This document shows positions 32,183-40,600 of a DNA stretch of 64,000 nucleotides, in pieces (the stretch's first letter is position 1; every line of letters starts with the position of its first letter). The position numbers were made by a program, and so were the translations under genes. The notes beneath the pieces are model-generated. The model was not told the origin of the DNA. It worked only from the letters and a program-made list of their open reading frames with translations, and did no database searches. Origin of the DNA: Actinomycetes bacterium (GTDB lineage: Bacteria; Actinomycetota; Acidimicrobiia; Acidimicrobiales; Bog-793); assembly GCA_021809425.1 (NCBI GenBank), contig JAKBAA010000003.1, positions 1 to 64,000 on the forward strand, in the 5' to 3' direction.

Positions 32183-34092
32183 CGAGCGCCCAGCTGGCGC
32201 ACGGCGTTCAGCACCAGGGACTCTGCCGACAGGCTTCCCTGCGGCTCGAGCCCGACCGTCGACGCCCGCAGCTCGCCCGTCGCCCCCCCCTCCCCGGCGC
32301 TCGCCGAGATCAGCCGCTCGCGGATCGCCTCCGGCTGGGCCGGACGGGGACCGAGCTCCATCACCACTGCCACCATGTCGCCGCCGACCGCCAGCACGAG
32401 GTCGCTCGACCGTGTCGCCTCGGCCAGCCGGTCCGCCGCCGCCTGCAGCGGCTGGGTCGGCGAGCGCAGCTCCGTCGGCAGCTCGACGAGGAACATCGCC
32501 CCGTTGCGCTGCATCGACCGCAGTCGCCCCAGCGTCGACTCCAGCTCGTCCACCAGCTCCGACAGCCGCACCTTGCGCACCGGGACGAACCCCTCGTCGA
32601 CCCTCGGCGCCTCCGCCGGCGCCTCGGCGGACACCGGTGCCTCCTCGGACGCTCCTGCCTCGGCGCTGACCGCCTCTGCGTCCGCCACCACCGGCTCACC
32701 TCCCACCGGCTCGATCTCCGCCGGCTCGATCTCCGCCGGCACGGCACCTTCGGCGTGCTCCTCGGCGTCCAGGGCATCCGCGCCGCCCAGCGGCGTCGTC
32801 CTCTGCACATGGACCACCGGCTCGTGGACCACCGGCTCGTGGACCAGCGGCACCTCGATGGTCGCCTCGACCGGCGCCACCGCCTCGGCCACCGTCCATG
32901 ACGGCGCTTCGGCGAACGTCCCGGCCTCCGCCACCTCGGCCAGCTCGGTCTCCGGCGCCGCCAGCTCGGTCTCCGAGGCCGCGAACGGTGTCCCCCCGGC
33001 CGCCTCGAACGGCACTGCCGCTTCGGCGCCGAACGGTGCCGTCGCGGCGAACCCGAACGGCTCCTCGGCCGGGAAGCCGCTCCCCGGCGCCCACGGCGCA
33101 GGCTGCTCGGCGATCGGCGCCGACGTCGCTACCTGGAAGGCGTCTCCGAACACGACCTCGACCTCCTCGTCCGCGCTTTCCGCGGTCTCCCCGGCGCCCG
33201 TGAACGCCTCACGCCAAAACGCGCCGACCGCCGGCGCCTCGGGGGCCGGCTGGGCCAGCTCCTCTCCCATTCGCTCCTCGACCAGGCCCTCGGGCTCGGT
33301 GACGACCGCCTCGGGCTCGGTGACGACCGCCTCGGGCTCGGTGACGACCGCCTCGGGCTCGGTGACAACCGCCTCGGGCTCGGTGACGACCGCCTCGGGC
33401 TCGGTGACGACCGCCTCGGGCTCGGTGACGACCGCCGGCGCCTCGCCGGACGGCACCGGGTCGGCCTGGCCCGTCAGCCAGGTGGCGGCACGCTCGATGC
33501 GCAGGATGCCCTCGTCCGGCAACGGCTCGCCTTCGACGACGATCGTTCCCGTTGCCTCCGGGGCCGGGACGGCGGCGCGGGCGCGCTCGACCTGCTCGTC
33601 ACCGAGCGCCTCGGACAGGAGGGCGTCGCTCACGGAGGCGTCGTCGACGAACTGGCGGCGCGCCCGCAGGTGGTTGATGAACCGGACGGCCAGCCGCCCG
33701 AGCATGTCGAGCTGGGGCTCGCTGAACTGGCCGTCGACCGGGTCGAGCGCGCAGAGCAGCCCCCACGGGCGGCCGGGGGCGGCGACGTCGTTGAGCGGGG
33801 CCACCGCCATGCGCGTGTACTGCCGCTCGCCTGGCCAGTAGCGGCGGAACACCTCGCTCACCCTGATGACGGCGCGGCCCTCGCCGATCAGCGGGTCCTC
33901 GAGCGTCTGGCGCACGATGCCCTGGAGCGTCTCGAGCGGCCAGTCGGCGCTCTCGTCCTCGGCGCCGGGCACCGCCGTGATCTCGATCGACCCGTCGTCG
34001 GCGCGCAGCGCAACAAAGGCGACCCAGGCGTGGCACTGGGTCCTCGTCAGGCGCAGGAGGTGGAGAACGCCTCCCTCGGTCCCGTTCGTCAT
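32179..34092 (-). CDS. GAF protein with degenerate GGDEF domain and intact c-di-GMP I-site
   Basis: About 637 residues. An N-terminal GAF-like domain (residues ~1-150) is followed by a ~350-residue acidic low-complexity linker with seven AVVTEPE heptads. The C-terminal domain (~500-637) resembles a diguanylate cyclase but reads GGDMV where active enzymes have GGDEF. RSSD five residues earlier keeps the RxxD inhibitory-site layout. It is therefore more likely a c-di-GMP sensor than a cyclase. The ATG at 34092 (GGAGAGG ribosome site) is chosen; ATGs at 34110 and 34125 are alternatives. First gene of the carrier-protein operon, overlapping the transferase gene. Confidence 0.75.
   Translation of the reverse strand: MTNGTEGGVLHLLRLTRTQCHAWVAFVALRADDGSIEITAVPGAEDESADWPLETLQGIVRQTLEDPLIGEGRAVIRVSEVFRRYWPGERQYTRMAVAPLNDVAAPGRPWGLLCALDPVDGQFSEPQLDMLGRLAVRFINHLRARRQFVDDASVSDALLSEALGDEQVERARAAVPAPEATGTIVVEGEPLPDEGILRIERAATWLTGQADPVPSGEAPAVVTEPEAVVTEPEAVVTEPEAVVTEPEAVVTEPEAVVTEPEAVVTEPEGLVEERMGEELAQPAPEAPAVGAFWREAFTGAGETAESADEEVEVVFGDAFQVATSAPIAEQPAPWAPGSGFPAEEPFGFAATAPFGAEAAVPFEAAGGTPFAASETELAAPETELAEVAEAGTFAEAPSWTVAEAVAPVEATIEVPLVHEPVVHEPVVHVQRTTPLGGADALDAEEHAEGAVPAEIEPAEIEPVGGEPVVADAEAVSAEAGASEEAPVSAEAPAEAPRVDEGFVPVRKVRLSELVDELESTLGRLRSMQRNGAMFLVELPTELRSPTQPLQAAADRLAEATRSSDLVLAVGGDMVAVVMELGPRPAQPEAIRERLISASAGEGGATGELRASTVGLEPQGSLSAESLVLNAVRQLGAR
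33288..33434 (-). repeat. seven 21-bp tandem repeats coding for AVVTEPE heptads
   Basis: Near-identical 21-bp units (one differs by a single base near 33367) lie in the linker of the GAF/GGDEF-like gene. The unit length keeps the frame, so copy number could change linker length without breaking the gene. Confidence 0.95.
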
Positions 34093-34216
34093 CTCGGTCC
34101 TCTCCAGCATTCCGTTTCGGATCATCGAGCTCACATTCCTTTGACGAGCATTACGCGACCGTTCTTGACCGCTGTCGGCAGAGGCGGTGACGAGCCGCCC
34201 GCTGTCGGCCGTCACG

Positions 34217-35464
34217 CTACGGATGGGCCGTCCCACCAGAGCCTGCTGGGCGTCCCGCCGTCGGGGCCGGCTTGGTGCTGGCGTCCCAGCGGGCGACCAC
34301 CTGGCGGAGCACCGTGAACGCCTGCGGCTCCTCCTGCAGGTCGAGGGCCCAGCTGCCGTCGGCCCACAGGTAGATCGTCTCCACCCGGGCTCGGCGGGCC
34401 CAGGCGAGGAACGACGACACGAATGCCGGGTCGTCGCCCGGGCCCCCTGCCGACCTCGGCACGACGGCCAGCCCGTCGACGACGATCGGCCGGTGGTGCC
34501 GGCGGGCGAACCGGGCCGTCCATGCCGGACCGGCCAGCCCGTCGCGCAGCACCGCCCAGCGTTGCGCCCCGGTCGGCGACGACGTCGACCCGTCGAACAC
34601 GGCGATGTCCACCGTGTCCACGAAGGCGTTCCCCGGGTACAGCGAGCCCGGCCGGACCGGCGGATCGTCCGCCACCGGGCCGGGCTGGAAGGAGAAGCGG
34701 AACCGCGCCCCGGGGACCGCCCGCATCGTCGTCACGACGTGTCGGAAGAACGCCACGTACTGCGGTCCCTCGGCCGGCGTCGTCACCGACCAGGCATGCC
34801 CCTGCTCGAGGGGCGACCAGCCGAGCACGAGCGTGGCGTGCGCCTCGCCACCGGCGACCAGCACGGCCGCGAGGCGGGCGAACCACGGGTCGTAGGCGCC
34901 CGTGGCCCCGACGGCGAGGCTCCCGCCGGTCGCCGGCAGCAGCGGCACGAGGTACGTCGGCGCCTCGCCGGTCGGGGCCCACCGGTGGCTCAGCCAGGTC
35001 GGCGAAGCCGAGGTGAGCGACCACCACGTCGTCCCGTCCAGGTAGTCGAGGATCGTCGGCAGCCCAGCCGGCAGGCGGGTGGACAGCACCGTGGCCCCGG
35101 CCACGTTGCCCGGCCCGAGGTACGCCCCGACGACCGGCCGCTCCGCCGGCGCAGCGCCGGCCGCCGCCGGCGCCGTGGTGCGCGCCGCCGGGGGGTGGGC
35201 CACCGGGGGGTGGGCCACCGGGGCGTGAGCGGGCGGCGTCGCGGCCGTCCGGCGGTTCGCCACCGGGTGCGATAGGCGCTCGGACGACACCATCCGTGTC
35301 GTCGTCCTCGCTTCCCGCCGGGTCGCCGGGACCGTCGTCGAGGCGGCGGCCAGCGGCGAGCGGTGGTTGCGCGTCAGGCGAAGCCCGCCCTCGACGAAGC
35401 CGAGGGCGAGCACCGCGACGAGCCCGACGACGGCGAGCCGGCGTGCCGCCCGCCGAGGCGTCAC
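34217..35464 (-). CDS. Secreted GH26-like protein, probably lacking catalysis
   Basis: 415 residues. One N-terminal helix (LAVVGLVAVLALGFVEGGL) acts as signal or anchor, followed by a Pro/Ala/Thr-rich linker (~100 residues) and a barrel-like domain. Segment order resembles GH26 mannanases: GAYLGPGN, DPWFARLAAVLVAGG, VLGWSPLEQGHAW, LYPGNAFVDTVDIAVFDGS and RPIVVDGLAVVP. The HEMNG acid/base position reads WSPLE and the SETG nucleophile position reads VDGLA, so both catalytic glutamates appear lost. It may bind the polymer rather than cut it. GTG start overlaps the upstream gene (GTGA). Assignment rests on my own motif alignment. Confidence 0.55.
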   Translation of the reverse strand: MTPRRAARRLAVVGLVAVLALGFVEGGLRLTRNHRSPLAAASTTVPATRREARTTTRMVSSERLSHPVANRRTAATPPAHAPVAHPPVAHPPAARTTAPAAAGAAPAERPVVGAYLGPGNVAGATVLSTRLPAGLPTILDYLDGTTWWSLTSASPTWLSHRWAPTGEAPTYLVPLLPATGGSLAVGATGAYDPWFARLAAVLVAGGEAHATLVLGWSPLEQGHAWSVTTPAEGPQYVAFFRHVVTTMRAVPGARFRFSFQPGPVADDPPVRPGSLYPGNAFVDTVDIAVFDGSTSSPTGAQRWAVLRDGLAGPAWTARFARRHHRPIVVDGLAVVPRSAGGPGDDPAFVSSFLAWARRARVETIYLWADGSWALDLQEEPQAFTVLRQVVARWDASTKPAPTAGRPAGSGGTAHP

Positions 35465-36936
35465 GACCGCACCGCCGCACCGACGATCCGGCCGGCGCTC
35501 TCGGCCGGCAGCGCCAGCAGGCGCCCGCGCCGCGCCCGGCGCGGCACGTCCTGCCAGCCCGGAGCTGCCACGGCGAGGAGCCCGAACAGCATCTGGGGCG
35601 TCCCGCCGTTGCTCACGTACGGCCAGATCGTGTTCATGACCACGAGCGAGATGCCCGTCACGAGCAGCGCCCTCCCGAGTGCCGCGTCGAACCCGTCCTC
35701 GGAGCGGGCCGCCCGGGCGGTCGCCTCGAGCGTGGCGCCGGTCATCCCGGCGAACAGCAGCAGCACCGGGACGCCCCCCTCGATCAGCAGCGCGATGTAC
35801 TGCGACTCCGGGTACGGCCACTGGATGCTCGAGGGCAGCACCGGCCCGTAGCCTTCGGCCGGCCGGGCACCGATCGCCGGCAGGTACTGGCTCGACCACA
35901 CCTGGAGCCGGTAGGCGATGGTCTGCGGCAGCAGCGACGCCTGACCGAGGCCGGCCGTCTTGGCGAGCTCGCTGTTGATCTTCTTCACGATGAGCGGGCT
36001 CGCCACGATCGACGAGACCAGCACGGCGAGCCCTACCCGGCGCAGCACGAACCGCATCCGCTCGTACCGGGCACCCAGCCAGATCAGCCCGATCAGCAGG
36101 CTGAGGATCGCCGACGCCTCGACCGTCGTCAGCAGGGCGACGACGAGCAGCCCGAGCAGCGTCAGCCCGCGCCGAGGCGCGTGCACCCGGGCGTCCCCGA
36201 GGATGAGCGCCACGAGCAGCAGCACCAGCGGAAGCAGGTAGCCGGCGAGCGCCGCCCAGTTGTCGAACGGGCCGGTTGCCCGAAGGAAGTGGCCGCCCGT
36301 CTGGTTCACCGCACCGGTCACCTTCAGCAGGAAGGCGTCGAGCTTCGGCAGGTGCGCCTCCTGGGCGAGCGCGATCACCGCCACCACGGTCGCCGCCGTC
36401 ACGGCTGCCCGCACGGCCGTGCGCCGCTCCTCCGGCGTCCGCACCGTGAGGCGGACCCCGCGGTACAGCAGGAAGAACTGCAGCTGGCCGAGGTCGGTCC
36501 CCCAGTCGCTCAGGCTGAGGTGCTCCCCAAGGACCCGTGCGTCGTAGGCCCCGATCGCCGCCCACCCGAGGCCGTACACGAGCAGCAGCCAGTCGAGCGC
36601 CTCCCACCGGGGACGGTCGAGCCGCCGCGCCGTCACGAGCACGGTCACACCGACCGCCCCGATCAGCAGCTCCGAGATGCGCACGTGATGCACCGGCATT
36701 CCCGGCGCCAGGCCCGACACGGCGGGCACCAGCGCCACGAGCACGATCCCGCCGATGAACGGCCGCACCAGGATGGCGGCGATCAGGGCAAGACCGCCGA
36801 CGAGCGCCAGGCCGAGGCTCAGCTTCACCGCCGCAAGCGCCCCGACGGCCGCCGCAAGGCCGACGCCGCCGGCGACGAGCGCGGCGGGGCGCGGCCGGTT
36901 GAGCAGCCACGACGATGCCGACGGGACGGAGGCCAC
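35461..36936 (-). CDS. O-antigen ligase/Wzy polymerase-like membrane protein
   Basis: 491 residues with about 11-12 hydrophobic helices and a large extracytoplasmic loop (ASLLPQTIAYRLQVWSSQYL to PYPESQYIALLIEGGVPVLL). YPESQYIALLIEGG matches the H/E-rich Wzy_C-type motif. These proteins join or polymerise lipid-linked glycan units outside the membrane. It lies between the Wzz-like and GH26-like genes, with a 4-base overlap to the latter and a 13-base gap to the former. A GTG start is used. Confidence 0.8.
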   Translation of the reverse strand: MASVPSASSWLLNRPRPAALVAGGVGLAAAVGALAAVKLSLGLALVGGLALIAAILVRPFIGGIVLVALVPAVSGLAPGMPVHHVRISELLIGAVGVTVLVTARRLDRPRWEALDWLLLVYGLGWAAIGAYDARVLGEHLSLSDWGTDLGQLQFFLLYRGVRLTVRTPEERRTAVRAAVTAATVVAVIALAQEAHLPKLDAFLLKVTGAVNQTGGHFLRATGPFDNWAALAGYLLPLVLLLVALILGDARVHAPRRGLTLLGLLVVALLTTVEASAILSLLIGLIWLGARYERMRFVLRRVGLAVLVSSIVASPLIVKKINSELAKTAGLGQASLLPQTIAYRLQVWSSQYLPAIGARPAEGYGPVLPSSIQWPYPESQYIALLIEGGVPVLLLFAGMTGATLEATARAARSEDGFDAALGRALLVTGISLVVMNTIWPYVSNGGTPQMLFGLLAVAAPGWQDVPRRARRGRLLALPAESAGRIVGAAVRS

Positions 36937-36949
36937 GGTCGTCGTCGCC

Positions 36950-38461
36950 CTAGCCCTTGCCGCAGACGATCACGAACGTCGGCGGGCGCTCGAGCAGCCG
37001 CAGCCGGGCCGTCGTCTCCGCCAGCGTCCGCACGGCGCCGCCCTCGGCGACGACCACGACCGTCGGCCCCGACCCGTCGCTCAGGGCCGCCGGCGCCTCG
37101 TCGTAGGGGGTGACGGTCGGCGGCGGCGTCGGTGCCCCCGTCTCGCTCCACGTGCCCGCCAGCAGCCGGGCGAGTCGCTCGGCGGCGTCCCGCACCGACG
37201 GCGTCAGCGGCACCAGGCTGACCGGCGCGTCCGGCGAGCGACGGGCGAGGGCGACGGCGAGCTCGCGGACCGACATGCCTCCCGGCCACCGCGCCGACGG
37301 CACGCCGGCGGTGGCCGTGGCGTCCTCCGGCTCGTCGACCCTGGCGTCCACCCGCTCGAGGACGAGCAGGAGGATCAGCCCGAGCAGCGCGCCGCCCATG
37401 CCGCCCCCGACGAGCCCGTACAGGCGCTTGTTCTTGCCCCGCGCCGCCGTCGTCGCCGGCCGGACGACGGCGATGGAGCGCCGCACGATGGCAAGCCCCG
37501 GCGGCGCGGCGCTCGACAGCACCGCCCCCGCCTCGTTCGCCCCACTCACCGCCTGCAGCGGTGACGGCGCCGAGAACGTCACGAGGAACAGCCCGGTACC
37601 CGACTCCGCCTTGGCCGACAGACCGCTCGCCACGGTGCTCCCGCTCAGGCCGGACCGCCTGGCGATGGCTTCCACGACGGCCGTGTCGCTCGGCACGAGC
37701 GCGGCGTAGGTGATCGCCAGGTAGCTCGCCTCGACGGCACCACCCGGGCTCCCCGGCGCCGATCCGGCCCGCACCTCGAGCAGCACCTGCGCCGAGTACC
37801 CCGGCTTGGCGCCCTTGGTCGCCACGAACCCGCCGCCCAGGCCGGCGATGGTGAGCAGCACCACGGCCCACCACCGGCGCCGCAGCCCCGGGGCGAATCG
37901 GCCGGTGCGCTCACGGCGCCTCGCCCGCGGACGCTCGAGCAAGTCGGCCGTCCAGCCACCCCGCTCCTCCACCAGCTCGGCCGGCGCCGCCGGGACCACC
38001 GGCGCCGGCGGCGCCGTCGTCACGGCCCTGGCCGGCGCGGGGGGCGGCGCTCCGATCTCGGCCAGCCCGACCGCCCCGGCCGTCGCCGCAGCCTCGGCCT
38101 CGGCCTCCTCGACGACCGGCGCGGCCTCGTCCTCGACCTCCTCGACGACCGGCGCAGCCTCCTTCTCGGGCCGCACCAGGCGCAGCGCGCTGGTCCCCAC
38201 CACGACCTGCTCGCTCCTCGCCGGAGCCGCCACGAGCCCGATCGGACCACCCACCTCGTGCACACCGATCGGGCGCACCTCGAGCAGCTCGCCCGTCGAC
38301 CGCCGTCCGGACCAGGCGTCACCAGGCTCGCCACTCGGCCGGCCACGGTTCGCCGGCTCGGCCCGGTGGGGTCGGAGCTCGTGCACCTCGATCGCCACGA
38401 CCTCGACGGCCGAGCGCGACCGCTCGGCCGCCGCGTCGGCGTCGTCGCCGCCGCTCACCAT
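36950..38461 (-). CDS. Wzz-like polysaccharide co-polymerase without a kinase P-loop
   Basis: 503 residues. The N-terminal ~190 residues are acidic and Ala/Pro-rich and presumably cytoplasmic. Helix 1 (RWWAVVLLTIAGLGGGFVAT) and helix 2 (LYGLVGGGMGGALLGLILLL) flank a chain-length-determinant region (GYSAQVLLEVRAG). The C-terminal ~150 residues sit where a BY-kinase would be but have no Walker A, so it is probably not a kinase. It would control polymer length with the Wzy-like protein. The start overlaps the end of the diguanylate cyclase gene by 7 bases. Confidence 0.72.
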   Translation of the reverse strand: MVSGGDDADAAAERSRSAVEVVAIEVHELRPHRAEPANRGRPSGEPGDAWSGRRSTGELLEVRPIGVHEVGGPIGLVAAPARSEQVVVGTSALRLVRPEKEAAPVVEEVEDEAAPVVEEAEAEAAATAGAVGLAEIGAPPPAPARAVTTAPPAPVVPAAPAELVEERGGWTADLLERPRARRRERTGRFAPGLRRRWWAVVLLTIAGLGGGFVATKGAKPGYSAQVLLEVRAGSAPGSPGGAVEASYLAITYAALVPSDTAVVEAIARRSGLSGSTVASGLSAKAESGTGLFLVTFSAPSPLQAVSGANEAGAVLSSAAPPGLAIVRRSIAVVRPATTAARGKNKRLYGLVGGGMGGALLGLILLLVLERVDARVDEPEDATATAGVPSARWPGGMSVRELAVALARRSPDAPVSLVPLTPSVRDAAERLARLLAGTWSETGAPTPPPTVTPYDEAPAALSDGSGPTVVVVAEGGAVRTLAETTARLRLLERPPTFVIVCGKG

Positions 38462-40266
38462 CCCATTCCACCTCCACGTCGGGCGCCACGCGCCTGCTTC
38501 TGCCGGTACATCGCCTCGTCGGCTCGGACGAGGAGGGCCATCGGGTCCTCGAGCTGCGGGTCGGCGATCACCCATCCGATCGAGGCGCCGACGCTGAGCA
38601 GGTCGTCCCTGATGTGGTACGGGGCGCTCAGCACCTGGCGCAGCCGGCCCATCAGCATCTCGATCGACTCCTGCTCGAGGTGCGCAGCCGTGGCGACGAT
38701 GACGAACTCGTCGCCGCTCAGGCGGGCGACGAGGTCGCTGCCCCGGGTCGCCCCCTGGAGGCGGCCGGCGACGGCCACCAGCACCTCGTCCCCGACGTCG
38801 TGGCCGCGCGTGTCGTTGATCGACTTGAAGTCGTCCAGGTCGAGGTAGAGCAGCGCCATCGCCCCGCCCCGGCTGCGCACCTGGCGGAACGTCCGCTGCA
38901 GGTAGTCGAGCAGCAGGTACCGGTTGGCGAGCCCGGTCAGCGGGTCGTGCAGCGCCAGCTGCATCAGCCGCGCCTCCTGGTCGAGCTGCGCCGTGATCTC
39001 CCGGGCGATCACGAGCGCCCCGGGCGATCCCGCCACACCGAACGGCCGCGCCGACAGGAGCAGGTGCCGCCGGTGCTCGGCCGTCGGCTCCAGCACCACG
39101 TGCTCGGCCACCACCGTCGTCCCGTGCAGCGCCCGGACCACCGGGTGCATCTCGAAGCGCACCGGCGCCCCCTCCGGGGTGTGCAGCTCGGTCCCGAACG
39201 GGAACGGTCGCCCAGCCAGCTCCCCGCCTTCGGCCAGCAGCAGCCGGGAGGCGGCCCGGTTGGCGAGCACCACCCGGTCGTCGGCGTCGCACACGACGAT
39301 GGCGTCGTCGATCGAGTCGAGGATCTCCTCGAGCAGCGCCGCCCCGGCCACCTCGACCGGGCCGAGCAGCGGCTGGCGGGCGTCGCGCACGAGCGCGGCG
39401 TACACCTCGCCCACGATGCCCGCCTCGATCCGACGACCGCGCACATCTACGGGTATCGACCGCCCGCCCGGGAGCTGTAGCGCCAGACGCCGTCCGAGCG
39501 ATGTCGCCCCGAGCAGACCCGCCACCCCCGGAGCCGGCCGCACCGTCTCCCCGTCGCCGTCCGGCCCCTCCTTTCCGCCCCCCGGCTCGTCACGCAGCAC
39601 GCTCCACACGTCGCTGCTCGTCAGCTCCTGCGGGCGGCGGTGGGCCAACGTGGCGAGCGTCTGGTTGGCGTACAGGATCATCCCGTCGGCGCGGGCCACG
39701 AGGATGCCCTCGGGTAGCTGCTCGATCATGGCGCCGAGCAGCGTCCAGGCGCCCCGGTCCGGCTCGGCGGCCGCCGGCTGGGCGGCTGCCTCCCCTTCCC
39801 CGGCTCCCGCCCCGGACGCCTCGGCCGCCGCAGCCGCCGCGGCCGCCTCGTCCGGCTGGTCTGGCCCGCCAACCGCTCCCGGGATGCCCGCCAGCGCCTC
39901 GGCGAGCGCCACGGCCACCTGGACGAGCATGCCCTCCAGGTCGCCGTTGCTCTCGAGCAGCAGGTAGTCCACCACCCCGAGCACCGCCAGGCGCTCCCCG
40001 CCGCGGCGCACCGGGACGGCCACGCAGCCCAGCCGCTCACCCTCACCGCCGGCGAGCTCGACGCGGTAGCGCCCCTCGCCGCCGGCCTCGTGGGCCAGCG
40101 CCGCCGCCGCAAGCCGGACGATCTCCTCGTCCTCGGCCGGCGTCGTGTCACCCGGCGAGGACGCCACGATCGCGTCGGCACCCGGCCGCGCCACGAAGGC
40201 GGCGATCGCCGTCGCGGCGTCCCGCGCCAGGAGCAGCAGCTCCCGGGTGCGCTCCTCTGAGGTCAT
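38455..40266 (-). CDS. GAF-PAS-PAS-GGDEF diguanylate cyclase
   Basis: 603 residues. A GAF-like N-terminal region (~1-130), an Ala/Gly linker, two PAS domains (EQLPEGILVARADGMILYAN and ILDSIDDAIVVCDADDRVVL) and a C-terminal GGDEF domain from about 435. The active site reads SGDEF, an accepted variant, with DPLTGLANRYLLLDYL and LDDFKSINDTRGHDVGDEV intact. RGSD five residues before SGDEF is a product-inhibition I-site. It makes c-di-GMP from two GTP. Its end overlaps the Wzz-like gene, so it is co-transcribed with polysaccharide genes. No clear ribosome site precedes the ATG. Confidence 0.9.
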   Translation of the reverse strand: MTSEERTRELLLLARDAATAIAAFVARPGADAIVASSPGDTTPAEDEEIVRLAAAALAHEAGGEGRYRVELAGGEGERLGCVAVPVRRGGERLAVLGVVDYLLLESNGDLEGMLVQVAVALAEALAGIPGAVGGPDQPDEAAAAAAAAEASGAGAGEGEAAAQPAAAEPDRGAWTLLGAMIEQLPEGILVARADGMILYANQTLATLAHRRPQELTSSDVWSVLRDEPGGGKEGPDGDGETVRPAPGVAGLLGATSLGRRLALQLPGGRSIPVDVRGRRIEAGIVGEVYAALVRDARQPLLGPVEVAGAALLEEILDSIDDAIVVCDADDRVVLANRAASRLLLAEGGELAGRPFPFGTELHTPEGAPVRFEMHPVVRALHGTTVVAEHVVLEPTAEHRRHLLLSARPFGVAGSPGALVIAREITAQLDQEARLMQLALHDPLTGLANRYLLLDYLQRTFRQVRSRGGAMALLYLDLDDFKSINDTRGHDVGDEVLVAVAGRLQGATRGSDLVARLSGDEFVIVATAAHLEQESIEMLMGRLRQVLSAPYHIRDDLLSVGASIGWVIADPQLEDPMALLVRADEAMYRQKQARGARRGGGMGW

Positions 40267-40375
40267 GGCCAGGACGCTAAGGGGAGGTGGTCCCAGCCGC
40301 GTCCGCTCGCCGTCCCCCCTTTGGCCGGCTTCCGGCGGGACGTTGCGGAAACGGTCGCTTCCTACCGTCGCTGCC

Positions 40376-40600
40376 ATGTTCGTCTCCTACGTGGTCCGCC
40401 TCCGGGCGGCCCAGCTGCGGCGGGGGGCCCTCGCCGGCGAGGTCGTGGCCGTCGCCTCCGGGCGGCGCTACCAGGTCACCTCGGTCGAGCAGCTCGTCGC
40501 ATTCCTCACCCGGTCGTGCGGCGAGGAGGAGACGCTCATCCGGCAGGCCATGCCGCCGGACGACGACCCCGAGGAGGCGACCCTTTGCCGTCCTACGTGA
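40376..40600 (+). CDS. Small conserved-looking protein coupled to the sugar transferase
   Basis: 74 residues, starting MFVSYVVRLRAAQLRRGALA and containing VVAVASGRRYQVTSVEQLVAFL. There is no membrane helix or recognisable domain. Its last 16 bases overlap the start of the next gene, and the ribosome site for that gene (GAGGAGG) lies inside it. It is divergent from the diguanylate cyclase. The coupling and amphipathic composition favour a real gene with a regulatory or partner role; that is inference. Confidence 0.6.
   Translation: MFVSYVVRLRAAQLRRGALAGEVVAVASGRRYQVTSVEQLVAFLTRSCGEEETLIRQAMPPDDDPEEATLCRPT

Noticed and set aside
33288..33434. CRISPR-like repeats of 21 bp
   Set aside because: No spacers; the units code for a heptapeptide in frame with the surrounding gene.
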